From Vandiemenella viatica (taxonomy: Eukaryota; Arthropoda; Insecta; Orthoptera; Morabidae), in contig CM061920.1 of assembly GCA_031002005.1 (NCBI GenBank), positions 116,736,095 through 116,800,094 of the forward strand: 64,000 bases of DNA. Reading direction: 5' to 3'. The notes under the pieces are model-generated. The model saw only the letters and a list, made by a program, of their open reading frames with translations, did not search any database and was not told the DNA's origin. A program made the position numbers and the translations under genes. Below, piece after piece: positions 32,651 through 44,435 of this stretch; positions within the stretch are counted from its first letter, which is position 1, and the number at the start of each line of letters is the position of its first letter.

Positions 32651-33198
32651 TAACACGTTGTAAGACGCTATAATTTGGCGCAGACGAATGTTGGTTAATT
32701 AATTTCCCAAGTCGAAATTATTTTTTCGAAAAATTTACAAGTCTTAAAATCCATGGATGTGACCTATGTTGATTTATTTATTATTTTAGAATAGGTTATG
32801 TGTTAAAATTTGTTTTGCCATGCTTGAATTAAATTTAAATGTGTGATTTTATTTCAATCAGTTGTTCAAGTAAATGTTTTGTTCACTTGCATCAAGCATG
32901 ATTAACTTAAAAGTAAATTTCGAGTTAGTGCTTTTGAAATTTTAATGCATGATAGGAATTAAAATTTTTCTTTATGCTAGTTTTGCTCATGTGTTGAGGT
33001 TTTGTGTCGCATGCAACATCGTTGTTTTTCCTTGTAGTTTCTTTTGGATGGGTTTTATTTAATGTTGAGGGGATTTATGCGCGGAAATTTGTTTAATGCT
33101 GTACCCATTTGATTTAAATCGTGCCAGTTGTATTTTATTTGTTGTCGATTGTTCTAATTGTTATTCGGAGTTGGAATTTTGAGCCATACGGTCAGTCT

Positions 33199-34722
33199 AT
33201 GAAGTTGAGATCACGCACCATTAATAGGGCAGATCAGTCAATTACTCATAAAATTTCCGAGCAAACAACTGCAATGGATCAAACACCGGAAGTACGCGAA
33301 ATACCGTTGGCGGACGAAGGTTGCATTGAAACCCCAAGTACGCGCAGCATTCATTCAAATACATCATTAGATGGGAAACAGTTAGAAAATTTCCCAATCC
33401 CAGACAATGGAAGTGTTCAAAATCCACCCATGCGGACAGGTGTTGAAACACGTGGCGCGTCGCAAAGCACGGCAGAATTGCCACCGGCGACCGTACAATC
33501 TCAAGACCAAAACCTGCTACTTAACATGCTGGCGGAATTAAGTAAGCAAATAGCTACGCAAGCAGAAGAAGTGAACAAGAAATTAAATTCGAAATTTGAT
33601 CTGCTTAAGGAAGACATAATCAGACATTTTGATGCACAAGAGAAACATTTCGATTCACTGATTTCACAAACGAAAAGTTTGAACGGTAGTTTAGATGCGC
33701 AGATTTCACAAACGAAAGGTTTGAGTGATAAAATATGCAACGTTCGCGATGAAATCTGTCAAGACATAAGAGATTGTAGAGTTGAATTGCGAAGGAGTGA
33801 TCCAGCAGTGGAAAAGCCTGCTGATGACGTTCGAATAATTTGTACTTCATTGGAGAATGCGAACGGAGGAGTCGCGTTAAAGCTGAATACCAGTGACGCA
33901 AATAAGTAATTCTGCGCCGTTGACCTTGAAAATCACGGGCAAGCCGCTGTGGAATCTGAGAATGTTCACTACAATCAATCTGAGGAAGAAATACAGGTTG
34001 CGAATGAGACGTTTGATGAACTCAACACTCAGCGTCTGATAAAGGAAATTTGCTGCTTAAAGGCAAAAATTTCTAAGCTCAGGGATTTCAGTTGTTTGCG
34101 TGTTCATGGGCCGAAAGAAAGGGAACGTCAGCCAAGAAAATACAAGACATTCCTAGGGCACGAGGCGAAAGATTCGCGGTACATGTGCTTCCTTCAAGCC
34201 AGAGAAGTGTCCATAAAAGTTTCATTGCTTGGAGAAAAGCGAAATGGTCCACCGAGTTCGCGATCTCTAAACATCGGGGGGAAATTTTCCGTCCGCAACT
34301 TCGAGTGCAACGGGAATCAATTTGTTCACTCCTTGCCCTCAGGAAATTCACGCTTACAAATGCGGGGTTTGAAATGTTTTTCTGAGTGGTTTATTGAAAT
34401 TGATCGGAGTGAGATGGTTTGTGACGTGGCACCGAGTACGCAAGACCTCTTGGTCAGCCGTTTCGGTGATCTGAGTAACGGTACATGTGCCGGAACTACC
34501 AAACCATCTGCCGAATCCGTTACCAAACACCTGCAGCTTTACAAAACGGTGTTTCGAGAAATTCCGTTGGCTGGCACGTCGATACAAAGAGAAGCTTGGG
34601 ACCTTGTAAGTCCAAAGTTTCAAGCCACCCAGGATTCTGTCGAATGCGGTGAAGACGCATTTTCCACAAACAGACTCATTTTCCAAAAGAAGGTCCATGG
34701 ACGCCTCAAGGTCACTGTATAG
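33199..34722 (+). pseudogene. gag-like ORF of LTR retrotransposon, one internal stop
   Basis: From ATG 33199 (MKLRSRTINRAD) the frame runs to a TAA at 33907 and then continues in the same frame to 34722, so one stop divides a ~508-codon ORF. The first part is hydrophilic with a coiled-coil-like stretch (LLNMLAELSKQIATQAEEV to ~residue 215), containing a repeated ISQTK(S/G)L motif. The second part is basic around residues 285-300. No CCHC zinc knuckle is seen. Position between primer site and protease identifies it as gag; sequence family is uncertain. The ORF reaches upstream of 33199 only by non-ATG codons. Confidence 0.72.
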
Positions 34723-34910
34723 GCATTGTTCATTATTATTGAATTATTAAGCATGCCAGAAGGGGTGACGAAACGGGCAAGTATTCGGACTTGTCGGAAT
34801 GTTGGAAGTTGTATAGAAAATAACAGTGCAATTTTCTGGACGGATATCTGTAAATATAGTTTAATGATCTATGAACATTTAGTTAAGTTATAGCATAAGA
34901 TGAAGAAGAT

Positions 34911-35420
34911 ATGGGATCCGGCGACAGCCTCATAAAACGCGCAGAGTGTCCCCGAGTATCTTTTATCGCATATGGCATAGGGGCGAATATCTTGATTAAT
35001 TCGGGATCGTCTGTCTCTACAATTTCTAAGAAGTTTCTGCTACGATTGAATGATAAAAATCCACGGCTGAAAATAATCCCCACAACGCAAGTTACGGTGG
35101 TTCCTGCAATAGGAAAGAGGGAAAAGGTCGTCAGCACGCAAGCGCTTATCCCCGTAAAGATCGCGAATAGCGAATTGATGTTGCCGCTTCTGATAATACC
35201 CGGTTTGACGCAAGATGTGATCGTTGGATGCGACCTCTTGGAAAAACGTCAAGTGCTTTTGGATTGGGGAAAGAGAACGGTGACAAATCTGGTTCCGGAG
35301 GTGTTGCATTGGAAAAACGAGGTCTGTGAGCAGAGCCTCGGAATACATATTTCCAAACCGATGCAAGACACCACGGACTGCCAAGGCGATTTAACTAACG
35401 GAGGGAGAGCTATAATGTAA
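34911..35420 (+). pseudogene. Retropepsin-like protease of LTR retrotransposon
   Basis: The 169-codon ORF contains ANILINSGSSVSTISKKF near residue 25, the aspartic protease active site (normally D-T/S-G) with the catalytic Asp replaced by Asn at residue 30. Downstream PLLIIPGLTQDVIVGCDLLE matches the conserved second part of Ty3/gypsy-type proteases (I-I-G-x-D-x-L). With Asn at the active site it should not cleave. It is in another frame than gag, with 188 bp between. Pol does not follow. Confidence 0.75.
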
Positions 35421-37024
35421 GCATTAGCTGACGGGCGAAATCTCATACCACAGAACCTAACCGACAAAGCGCAGGGAAACGGAAAATTTGACGCCGGCAC
35501 AAAAGCAAAAGCTATGCCAGATGCTGACGAGAAACTTGCGGTCATTTCGTGCGGAATGAGACTGCGTTTGATTTGCGTAAAAAAAATAAAAAAAAAATAA
35601 TAATTTAAGAGCATATGCATAAATTCGTAATATGAGACGCATGTGTAGAAAGTAAAAGTGTCAGTCCTGAAGACGAGTAATTGCATAACAGATTAGCGTT
35701 AACACAGCAAGAGCAGGTAGGAACACCTAGCTGTTTGGGATAACAGCTGTGCCGATAGCTAGTTTCCTGGAAAGATTCTTATCGGGGTGGCCGAGAAGCA
35801 GGTATCCCAAGCTGAAAGCTTAACGGTACAGTGCCTGCTGACAACAACGGAACTGATAAAGCTGGAACAGCTGATGGCTTAGTTTCACCGCTGTGATGTC
35901 ATCGCTACGATTGTAGAAATTTTGAAGGCGCAATGTTATTTGTCTGCGAAAACTGTCCTTTGAATTTTTTGGGAAGTCATGTAAATTCGCTGAGAAATTT
36001 ATTTCCGTTGGTTTTCGTATTAATGTGATTTCGACATGCTTGTGTCGACCACAATAATTAACATTCGGTGCAATTATTTATTTTGTTGTTGCTAAAATCT
36101 GACTTCAACACATGTGCTGAATTTGCATAGTCCATTGTAAATAATTAATTGATTTATATAGCTTTAAGATTGATATGTTGTGTGAACAATCTGTTTTCAT
36201 TTTGTTGAATGAACAGATCTAAATTTATTGTTTATTTCTATCTTGCACTTATCAATGTTTTGTGAGGTTTTCCTTCACATGTTAGGGTAAGGCATTTCAT
36301 TGTAATTTGTGTTAACCAGAATCACGTGTCGTAATCACATATTTAAAGAGGTCACATGTATGCGATAGTTTGAGTGAACTGGAACCGTGAGACTATAGGG
36401 TAGGCAATGATTTTGTTGCAACTGAAGAGAGGTAGAATAGTTCAAATAAAATTATTTGCAATAATTTTATTTTGAATGGGTAGCAGGTATATTGTGGTGT
36501 GACAGCGTCACCCACAATGAATATAATTAAATTATTATTAATTATATTCATAATTTTATTAATTATATTCAATTTTATTAATTATATTCAATCTTGTGAC
36601 GTGTAAATAGCGTAAATAATGGGGGTTGTCTGGATAGATTAAACATATGTTAAACCAGGGCAGCCAAAGGTATAGTTGTTGTAAATTTATTTTCTGCTAA
36701 ACTCGTGGCTCAGTAAGGTGGTGAATATTGGAGGCTGGAAACTGCCATTTTCGGACGCTCGAGAGTGGGACAATGGGGACCTCTCCGACCTGGCGGCGCC
36801 ACAGGTTCACAACGGCTATCTTCCGTTAGCCGGGGCGCTGACCTCATCCCACTCCGCTACTGCACTGAAGGCCAGGCGGAAAACGCGTGGAGGGATGCAG
36901 CGAATGCGAGGCGCGATATAATACACGTGACGACGGACATGTGTAGATAGCCAATCATGAACATTTATTGGGGTCCACAGTACTAATTCTAGGGAGTTTG
37001 TTACATGTGGAGTGGCGACTTTCC
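35421..37024. other. Noncoding interior of the LTR element
   Basis: No RT, RNase H or integrase signature is present in any frame. Positions 36515-36595 hold short tandem AT-rich units (TTATTAATTATATTCA-like). Positions 36740-36920 are GC-rich with short ORFs and no recognised domain. Confidence 0.6.
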
Positions 37025-37041
37025 GAGGAAGAAGGAAGAAG
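37025..37041 (+). promoter_or_regulatory. Polypurine tract candidate
   Basis: Seventeen purines (GAGGAAGAAGGAAGAAG) lie 65 bp before the shared LTR start. A plus-strand primer tract normally touches the LTR, so the true LTR may begin nearer here, with its 5' partner hidden in the N gap. Confidence 0.4.
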
Positions 37042-37105
37042 CCATCTTAAGCGACTTGCTGCCGGGGCGAGTTGATGAACAGACGTGTCAGCCGACACGC
37101 TCTCG

Positions 37106-37853
37106 TCTGGTGATCATTGTCTGGTTGTGATCACACTCTTGCTTTGGGAAGCGAGAGGTTATATGGCATGCCTGCCATTATCTGGAAGTCGTTCTAATAA
37201 CGCGGTCGTACCCGCTTATTTGGCTTCCATAGCTGCAGTGACATTGAGCATGTCATGCTACTTCACGGCGATGTTTTTATGGTAATGTACCGGATACAGA
37301 CGGTCACTATTCATTGGGTTTTAACGGACTTGTGAACCCTTAAGCGGCACTGGGATAAGACTCTGCTCCCGCCACTAAATCACTGAGCTAGCTGATTTTA
37401 TGTTTCACTGTAAATTTCAAGCATCTTGCTATTTGTAAATTCATTTTGATGCTTTTCTTTAACTTTATACGGCGCCCCTGGGATAATCCTTTGTTACAGT
37501 AAAATGTTAGCTTCAATTTGATGGCCTGTGTTGCCATGTTGTTCAATGTTAACTATGCTGTTTTTATTTGTTGAAATATTTCATTCAATTTTTGTTTGCT
37601 TTCATCGGCCGATTGTAAACGTCGGGTATTGCTTGTTTTGTTGGTCGAACTATGTTTAACGTAAAGTTAATTATTACCCGGCCTTGTAAAAGCCATAAGA
37701 ATCAATAAATGGGATATTATTTTGTGTCTAATATTCATGGTTCTGGTTCCTTTGAGCACCCCTTTATTATATTTTAATGTATTTTTCATTTTTTTTTAGA
37801 TTTATATTAATAATAATTCCCCCCCTTCCTTTTCCATTATTGTATTTATTACA
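37106..37853 (+). repeat. 3' LTR
   Basis: It matches 31864-32626 with few differences (for example CCATAGCTGC versus CCACAGCTGC) and small indels near the end. Shared starts read GTCTGGTGATCATTG and shared ends ATTACA. The 285-bp duplication of the 5' side is absent. The low divergence indicates a fairly recent insertion. Confidence 0.9.
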
Positions 37854-39653
37854 AACATCAGATTATTTTTAAAAAAACCTTCAGATTTTATCCAGTTTTG
37901 ATGGAATTGTGAACACATATACTTTAAAATAAACAGAAAAATACTGCCTACATTTGGTTTTCAAAAACGCATCCCCTATCCCCCTTCACACCCCTTAACT
38001 TTTACACAAACCCACACTTTTTATCAGATTTCGATGTTGTTGTTGTTGTTATTTGGGTTTTAGGGCGCGTCGACGACGATCAGATTTCGAAAGACCTTTG
38101 CACGCATATACCATTAAAAAATATAAAAATACTGTAGACATTAGTTTTACACAAACCCAACCCCTCACACCCGTTCTACCCCAAAACCACCCCCTCTTTC
38201 CCCTATCACCCCATAATTTAAAAAAACACACAAATTTTATCCGATTTTGATGGAAATTGGCACAGATATACTTTAAAACAAACAGAAAAATACTTTCTAC
38301 ATATGGTTTCAAAAACACAAGCCCCTCTCCCCCTTCGCATCCCCTTACTGAATGTGCTTTCCTTTGTATCTTCATTATGCGCTACTAAACCGTTAATCCG
38401 ATTACTGTAAAACTTTGGTGAGTTATCGAGTGTGTGTCCGGGATGGTTCCTAAGAAATAAAATTTACAGAAACCACCCCCTATTCCCCGTAACACCCCAT
38501 AATTTAAAAACCTACAGATTTTATCCGATTTTGATGGAAATTTGAACACATATAGTTAAAAACAATCAGAAAAATACTGCCTACATTTTGTTTCCCAAAA
38601 CGCATCCCCTCTGCCCCTTCCCACCCCTCAACTTTTACACAAACCAACACTTTTTATCAGATTTCGATTGAACTTTGCACGCATATACCATTAAAAAAAA
38701 GGAAAAATACTTTAGACATTAGTTTCACCAAAACCCAAGCCCTTCACCCGTTCTACCCCAACACCACCGCCTCTTCCTCCTAGCACCCCATAAGTTAAAA
38801 AACACACAGATTTTACCCGAAATGATGTAAATTGGCAGCGAAATACTTAAAAAAAAAAAAAAAAAATTGTCAACATATGGTTTCAAAAATCCAACACCTC
38901 TTCCCTTTTACATCCCTTAAATTTTTGCGAATGTGTCTTATATAAAGCTAGATTCGTATCCCGATTTTGAAGGAACTTTGCTTACCTATTCTTTAAAACA
39001 AACAGAAAAATATTGTCTTAGCCAAAGTTCATCCCTCTCCCTTTTACCACCTCCCCTCTGAATTTGCAATGACTTTTATTGCAACCCACAAGTTTTTCGC
39101 GATTACTGTAAAACCTTTTTGAGTTGTCGAGTGAGCGTTAGAGAAGGTTCCTACGAAATAATCAGAAAAACTACCTCCTCCAGCACTTTACAACCCTTAA
39201 TTTAAACATACCCAGATTTAATCATATTTAGGCCAAAAATTGCACACGTATACTTTAAAACGAATTGAAAAGTACTGACTACATATAGTATAGCCCCCTC
39301 ATCCCCTTCTTGTCTCCCTAATTTAGACAAAACCACATCTTTTATCCGATTTTGATGGAAATTTACACATGTATACTATAAACTATACGAAAAAATACTG
39401 CCTGAATATGGTTTCGAAAAATACAACCCCTCTTCCAATTAAATCACCTTAATTTTTGCCAGTGTAACTGGAATCACCAAAAACATTGCATATCCAAGAC
39501 CATTGCAATATACTAGAAATTGAATAAAACAATAATTATAATTTATGAATAAATATCTAATCTTTACTAAATACAAACGTTCAAATGTATTCATTTAATC
39601 TACCTCAAGTCTAGCAATAGCGAAGCATTGCCGGGTCAGCTAGGCTTATAATT
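37854..39653 (+). mobile_element. Helitron-like family 2, copy Z (5' end missing)
   Basis: Diverged units of the 147-bp repeat (anchors TTTTATCCGATTTTGATGG and AAACAGAAAAATACTG) fill the interval. It ends with CTAGCAATAGCGAAGCATTG, then CCGGGTCAGCTAG at 39653. The start is lost at the 3' LTR boundary, so the LTR element may have inserted into this copy. A 3' hairpin (GCAAT/ATTGC) precedes CTAG. It contains no gene; apparent ORFs are repeat translations. Confidence 0.65.
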
Positions 39654-40483
39654 ATAAAAAATCAATGTTTGTGGGTTTGTGGTTTGTTCGTCTTCTATGC
39701 ATTCCTATACGATTTATCAGATTGCAATGAAACTTTGGAGAGTTTTCGAGTATGTGCCTGCGAAGGTTCCTGTGAAAAAAAATTTCCAAAGTCACCCCCT
39801 ATTCCCCATAACACCCCATAATTTAGGCAAAACCACATTTTTTATCCGATTTAGATAGGAATTTGTACACTTATACTTTAAAACAAACAGAAAAATATTG
39901 CCTAAATACAGTTTCAGAATATTAATCCCCTCGCCCCCTTTCCACCCCCATAATTTTTCACCCCATAATTTAGGCAATACCACATTTTTTATCCGATTTA
40001 GAAAGGAATTTGTACACTTATACTTTAAAACAAACAGAAAAATACTACCTACGTATGGTTTCCGAATATTCATCCCCTCTCCCCCTTTCCAACCCCATTA
40101 CGTTGTTAACCTATAATTTAGGCAAACCACATTTTTTATCCGATTTAGATAAGAATTTGTACACTTATACTTTAAAACAAACAGAAAAATACTGCCTACG
40201 TATGGTTTCCGAATATTCATCCCCTCTCCCCCTTTTCAACCCCATTACGTTTTTACCCCATAATTTAGGCAAACCACATATTTTATCCAATTTAGATAAG
40301 AATTTGTACACTTATACTTTAAAAAAGAGAGAGAAATACTGTACACATTAATTTTACAAAAACCCAATCCCTCTCTTCTCTTTCCACCACCTTAATTACC
40401 CCCTCTTCCCCATAACACCCCATAATTTAAACAAACCCGCAATCCGTTAGTCCGATTGTCGAGGAGATGTCGAAAATGGTTCC

Positions 40484-40521
<38 letters not shown>

Positions 40522-40771
40522 CCACCCCTCCTCCCCATAATTTAGACAAAACCACATATTTAATCAGATTTCAATGGGAATTTGCACACTTATACTTTGA
40601 AACAAACAGAAAAATACTGCCTGCATATGTTTTCCAAAGCGCATCCCCTCTCACCCTTTCCAACTGAAAATGAATGAAACAGCAGTTTAAAATTTATATG
40701 TAAATATTTTTTCATTTAATCTATGTGCCTACTCAAGTCCAGCAATAGTGAAGCATTGCCGGGTCAGCTAG
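39654..40771 (+). mobile_element. Helitron-like family 2, copy A
   Basis: It starts CTTATAATTATAAAAAATCA directly after the CTAG of copy Z and ends AGCATTGCCGGGTCAGCTAG at 40771. The interior has 147-bp units; the segment TTGTACACTTATACTT recurs at 39863, 40010, 40157 and 40304. A run of more than 30 A lies at ~40487-40519. Confidence 0.7.
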
Positions 40772-41320
40772 TCTTATATATAAAAATCAATGTTTGTGGG
40801 TTTATTCGTCTTATATGCATTCCTATACCATTTATCAGATTGCAATGAAACTTTGTAGAGTTTTCGAGTGTGCCTCTGCGAAGGTTCCTGTGAAAAAATT
40901 TTTTCCAAAAAGTCACCCCCTATTCCCCATAGCACCCCATAATTTAGGCAAAACCAGATTTTTTATCCGATTTAGATAGGAATTTGTACACTTATACTTT
41001 AAAACAAACAGAAAAATACTGCCTACGTATGGTTTCCGAATATTCATCCCCTCTCCCCATTTCCAACCCCATTACGTTTTTACCCCATAATTTAGGCAAA
41101 TCACATTTTTTATCCGATTTAGATAAGAATTTGTACACTTATACTTTGAAACAAACAGAAAAATACTGCCTCCATATGTTTTCCAAAGCGCATCTCCTCT
41201 CAGCCTTTCCAACTGAAAATGAATGAAACAGCTGTTTAAAATTTATATGTAAATATTTTTTCATTTAATCTATGTGCCTACTCAAGTCCAGCAATAGTGA
41301 AGCATTGCCGGGTCAGCTAG
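40772..41320 (+). mobile_element. Helitron-like family 2, copy B
   Basis: It starts TCTTATATATAAAAATCAAT (5' TC) directly after copy A and ends GGGTCAGCTAG at 41320 before T. Two to three 147-bp units remain (TTGTACACTTATACTT at 40984 and 41131). At 549 bp it is the shortest copy and shows both termini clearly. Confidence 0.74.
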
Positions 41321-41415
41321 TATAATATATAATATATAATTATATATGCGACCCGCGGAGTTATGATGCATTTCCAAAGTGGCCCGCAAGATCATTTAGG
41401 TTGTTCACCCCTGAC

Positions 41416-41768
41416 CTAAATCAATAATGTTGACATCGCTTCCTTTTCCATTATGCTATTGTTCAAGTCGTACCCATGATAAAGTTTCTCGATGTATTCC
41501 TTCCATCCGTTAGCTCTGTCATCTGAACTTAAAAGAGGTTTCCCATCGGCAGCTTTAATGTTTACACCTCTTTTCTTCATTTCTCCAAAATTCTGTTTGA
41601 TCTTGCTGTATGTAACATTCACAAATGACCATTTCCTTTTTTACTTCTTCATACTTTTTTGTAACCCTTTTTTCTTTTCCTTTTTTGCATTTCATGTTTA
41701 TTTGATTTCTAAATCGCCTGTATTGCTCTCGTCCTGCTTCATCCTGAGCATTTTTGTGCCTTCTCCTC
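41416..41768 (-). pseudogene. LINE linker between endonuclease and RT
   Basis: Two frames (41785-41555 and 41622-41416) give REQYRRFRNQINMKCKKGKE, then AADGKPLLSSDDRANGWKEY and IEKLYHGYDLNN. The GKPL..S.D.....W.EYIE.LY pattern is the region just before the RT in RTE-type LINEs. The preceding codons lie at 43006-43050, on the other side of the Harbinger element. Confidence 0.8.
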
Positions 41769-41771
41769 TTA

Positions 41772-43002
41772 AGCCTCGTATCCACTTGAGCACACTCAGG
41801 CGAATGAGCCGCTCATTCACTTGAGCGCGCTCGTTTGAGCGTGCTCAATGAAAAGTAAATTTTGGTCGAACGAGCCTGGTGCCAGTGCTCAGAAAATGCT
41901 CGGCTATTGACGTGTCGTCACGCGTAGCTGCGGCCTTTATTATTATCCATGCGATGTCAAAACAGAAAAGAAAATTACCAAGTTGGTGGATTAGAGAAAT
42001 TCATTGTTAGCGAAGAAATTATCTTAATAATTTAATTCGCGAATTGACTTTAGAAGGAGACAATCAGCTATTTCAAAACTTTACGAGATCGATTTCGAAC
42101 ATTTGCTGTCATTAGTTGGACCTCATATTAAAATGCACGATACGCCTATGCGTGAGGCGATCCCACCACAAGATAAAATTAATAATAACTTCAAGATTCC
42201 TAGCTTCAGGAAGTCCCAACTCAAGCCTGCAGTATATGTTCAAAGTATATAAACAAAGCATCATCCGTTTAGTACGGTTAGTATGTGATGGCACTATTGA
42301 GTCACTCCAAAATTATATGAAGGCTGGTACCTATTTTTAATTTGTGTTTACAAATATAGATTTAAAGGTTATTTTTATGTTGTTTCTTTTTTTTTAAATT
42401 ATGGCATTGATTTCAAGTTTTTAATAAAAATTGGTAAAACAATTATATTGCCTGTCACAAAATCAATATGATTTTAGGCACTTAGGATCTGAATTTCGTA
42501 ACACCAAATTCAATCAAAATCCGTTCAGCTGTGAGAAATACTATTAAAAAAGACTTACCACTTCTCGTTATAGAAGTTCTCTTCTGTTTTGATCGTTTTC
42601 GCCTGAATGACTCTAGCTGGCTTGTTATTTTTTTCTTTACATCATCAATACTAAAGTTTAATATCTCCCTGAGTTCACGCCATGCACCTTATTTTTTAGT
42701 TCGATTATAATACTGGAGCTATGCCATAACACCCTCTTTAATTCATACGCATCAATTAGAGTTAAGCAAGTTTCTTGTCCCACGTGCTCGCGCTCATTGT
42801 AGAAACCTCCAAATGCCGTCCACACTGAGCGCCGAACAAACACTGGCTCACCTTTGAGCATTCCAAAATACCGACAACCGATCGGCTCGCCCCGAGCGCG
42901 CTCGCTGTCGTTCGTTGCGAGCGTGCTCAGGCGTCCACACTTGAGCCGCTCGCTTCACTGAGCGGCTCATTCGCCTGAGCGTGCTCAAGTGGATACGAGG
43001 CC
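41772..43002 (+). mobile_element. PIF/Harbinger element in the LINE
   Basis: The left end AGCCTCGTATCCACTTGAGC pairs with the right end, complement of GGCCTCGTATCCACTTGAGC, over about 45 bp. Flanks are TTA on both sides (41769-41771 and 43003-43005), the Harbinger target duplication. Subterminal DNA has many GAGC(G/C)(C/G)GCTC repeats. The interior holds a partial transposase; the DDE half is deleted. Confidence 0.92.
41954..42340 (+). pseudogene. Harbinger transposase, N-terminal third
   Basis: From ATG 41954 (MSKQKRKLPSWWIREIH) the reading passes a stop, then NLIRELTLEGDNQLFQNFTR, then after a frame change FEHLLSLVGPHIKMHDTPMR and EAI. A further frame gives TSRFLASGSPNSSLQYMFKV and LVCDGTIESLQNYMK. 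This is the conserved N-terminal order of HARBI1-like proteins (the HTH-containing part). The catalytic DDE domain is absent, so the element cannot move itself. Confidence 0.83.
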
Positions 43003-43292
43003 TTAGACTGTTTCAAAATTTCTTCTGTGATCCAAGGTTTTCGGGCGGCTTGTTACCTAAAGCCTAATGTTTCTTTACCACCTTTCATTATTTTGGTCTT
43101 TAATGTATTCCATTCATCCTAGGTTGAGCTCCTTTCAGAATTGCTTCTTAGACCTAAGTCTACCATTTCTGCAAATTTTTCCCTCGTGCTAGATTGTTTC
43201 AGTTTATTCACTTCCAGTCTGTTCAGCTTATGCTGCTTCCTTAATCACTTGAATTTCAGCCTGCACTTCATTACTATCAAATTATGGTCAGT

Positions 43293-44030
43293 CTATATAT
43301 CTGCTCCTGGGTACGCTTTACAGTCTACAACTTGATTACTGAATCTCTGTTTGACCATGATATAATCTTGCTGATATCTGCCTATATCCCCTGGACGTTT
43401 CCAGGTGTATATCCTTCTTGAATGGTTCATAAACAGTGTGTTTTCCACAACTAGCTTATATCTTTCACAAAATTCTAAAAATCTGCTTCCTCGCTCATTT
43501 CTTTCTCCTAGACCAAAATTTCCTACAGTATTCTCCTCTTTTACTTCTCCCACTATTGCATTCCAATCACCCATGATTATTAGATTTTCCTCCCCCTTCA
43601 CATGTTGTATTAATTCTTCAATTTCAGCGTATATTTTTTCTATTTCTTCGTCATCTTCCTGTGACGTTGACATATACACTTGTAATAACGTGGTTGGGAC
43701 GGGCTTAATTTCTAACCTCATAAAAATAATCCTGTCACTAAACTGTTCATAATAACTCACCTGTTTCCCTACTTTCTTGTTCATTACAAATCGTACACCA
43801 GTGACTCCATTGACAGCTTGTGTGCTAATTATCCTGTGCTCCCCAGACCAGAACTCCTGTGCGTCCTTCCATTTAATCTCACTAATCCCAACAACATCTA
43901 ACCTAAGTTGTTCCGTCTCCCTTTTTAAGTTTTCTAACCTACCTGCCCTATTCAGACTTCTAAAATTCCACGCTCCGACTCGTAGAATGTCTCTATCCAT
44001 TCCGATGACTCCTCCCTGAGTGGTCCCCAC
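43293..44030 (-). pseudogene. LINE APE-type endonuclease domain
   Basis: The 245-residue open frame holds the endonuclease motifs in order: VGAWNFRSLNRAGRL at the N-terminus, LDVVGISEIKW (metal-binding Glu), ENLIIMGDWNAIVGE (catalytic Asp and Asn), NTLFMNHSRRIYTW and DIGRYQQDYIMVKQRF. The nearest described group is RTE/BovB-like (the 'craniofacial development protein 2-like' models of insect genomes). Stops after ADI end the frame just before the S-D-H motif, where YTDHNLIV can be read in another frame. Confidence 0.87.
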
Positions 44031-44435
44031 CCGGCATCAGATTGGGGGAACTATTTTACCTCCGGAATATTTTACCGAGGAATAAGCCATCATGATATAT
44101 GTAATTTGAGAGGATTACATGTCCTCGGGATACCCTTTCGGTCTTCAATGCAGTGGTTTCCCGTTGCCTTCTGCATCCCCATGCCATTGACCATTTCTGA
44201 TTCATCCGCCTTTTGGGGCAGTTTCCAACCCCAAGGGCAAGACGGTGCCCTGGGCCGCTCTTCCGCCCTCCTTTCGGAGGCCGTTGGGAAGTAATGGGTG
44301 ACTCCTTATACCGGGAATCTTTCAGTCTCCAGAGCCTCGTCCGTACAAACAGGGTGCACCTCGTGAAGGAGTGGTTGGAATAGGCTAATATAGTCTCTCC
44401 CAAACCCTTATACCTCCAATTTGATTTGAGCATGA

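Larger units (their letters stand above)
31648..37853 (+). mobile_element. Non-autonomous LTR retrotransposon (gypsy-like)
   Basis: Order: 5' LTR, primer site, gag-like ORF, protease-like ORF, noncoding interior, purine tract, 3' LTR. All pol functions after the protease are missing, so replication would have needed a helper. Gypsy assignment rests on the protease only. The 5' border and target duplication are hidden by the gap. Confidence 0.82.
41405..44435 (-). mobile_element. RTE-type LINE 5' portion, split by a Harbinger element
   Basis: A minus-strand LINE with a 5' region (44435-44040), an APE endonuclease (44030-43293) and a following linker that continues across the Harbinger insertion to ~41415. 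The RT core and 3' end are missing at the left border, where unrelated sequence begins near 41405. The 44439-44056 frame carries WSMAWGCRRQRETTALKTER; it belongs to the element's 5' region and is not a known domain. Confidence 0.82.

Noticed and set aside
36718..36950. GC-rich ORFs inside the LTR element as a captured gene or env
   Set aside because: Two overlapping frames of ~60 codons without signal peptide, membrane segment or known domain.
39850..41226. Several proline-rich ORFs (for example 40010-40351) repeating YTLKQTEKYCLRMVSEYSSP
   Set aside because: They translate the 147-bp repeat, whose period is a multiple of three; there are no start context, domain or independent evidence of coding.
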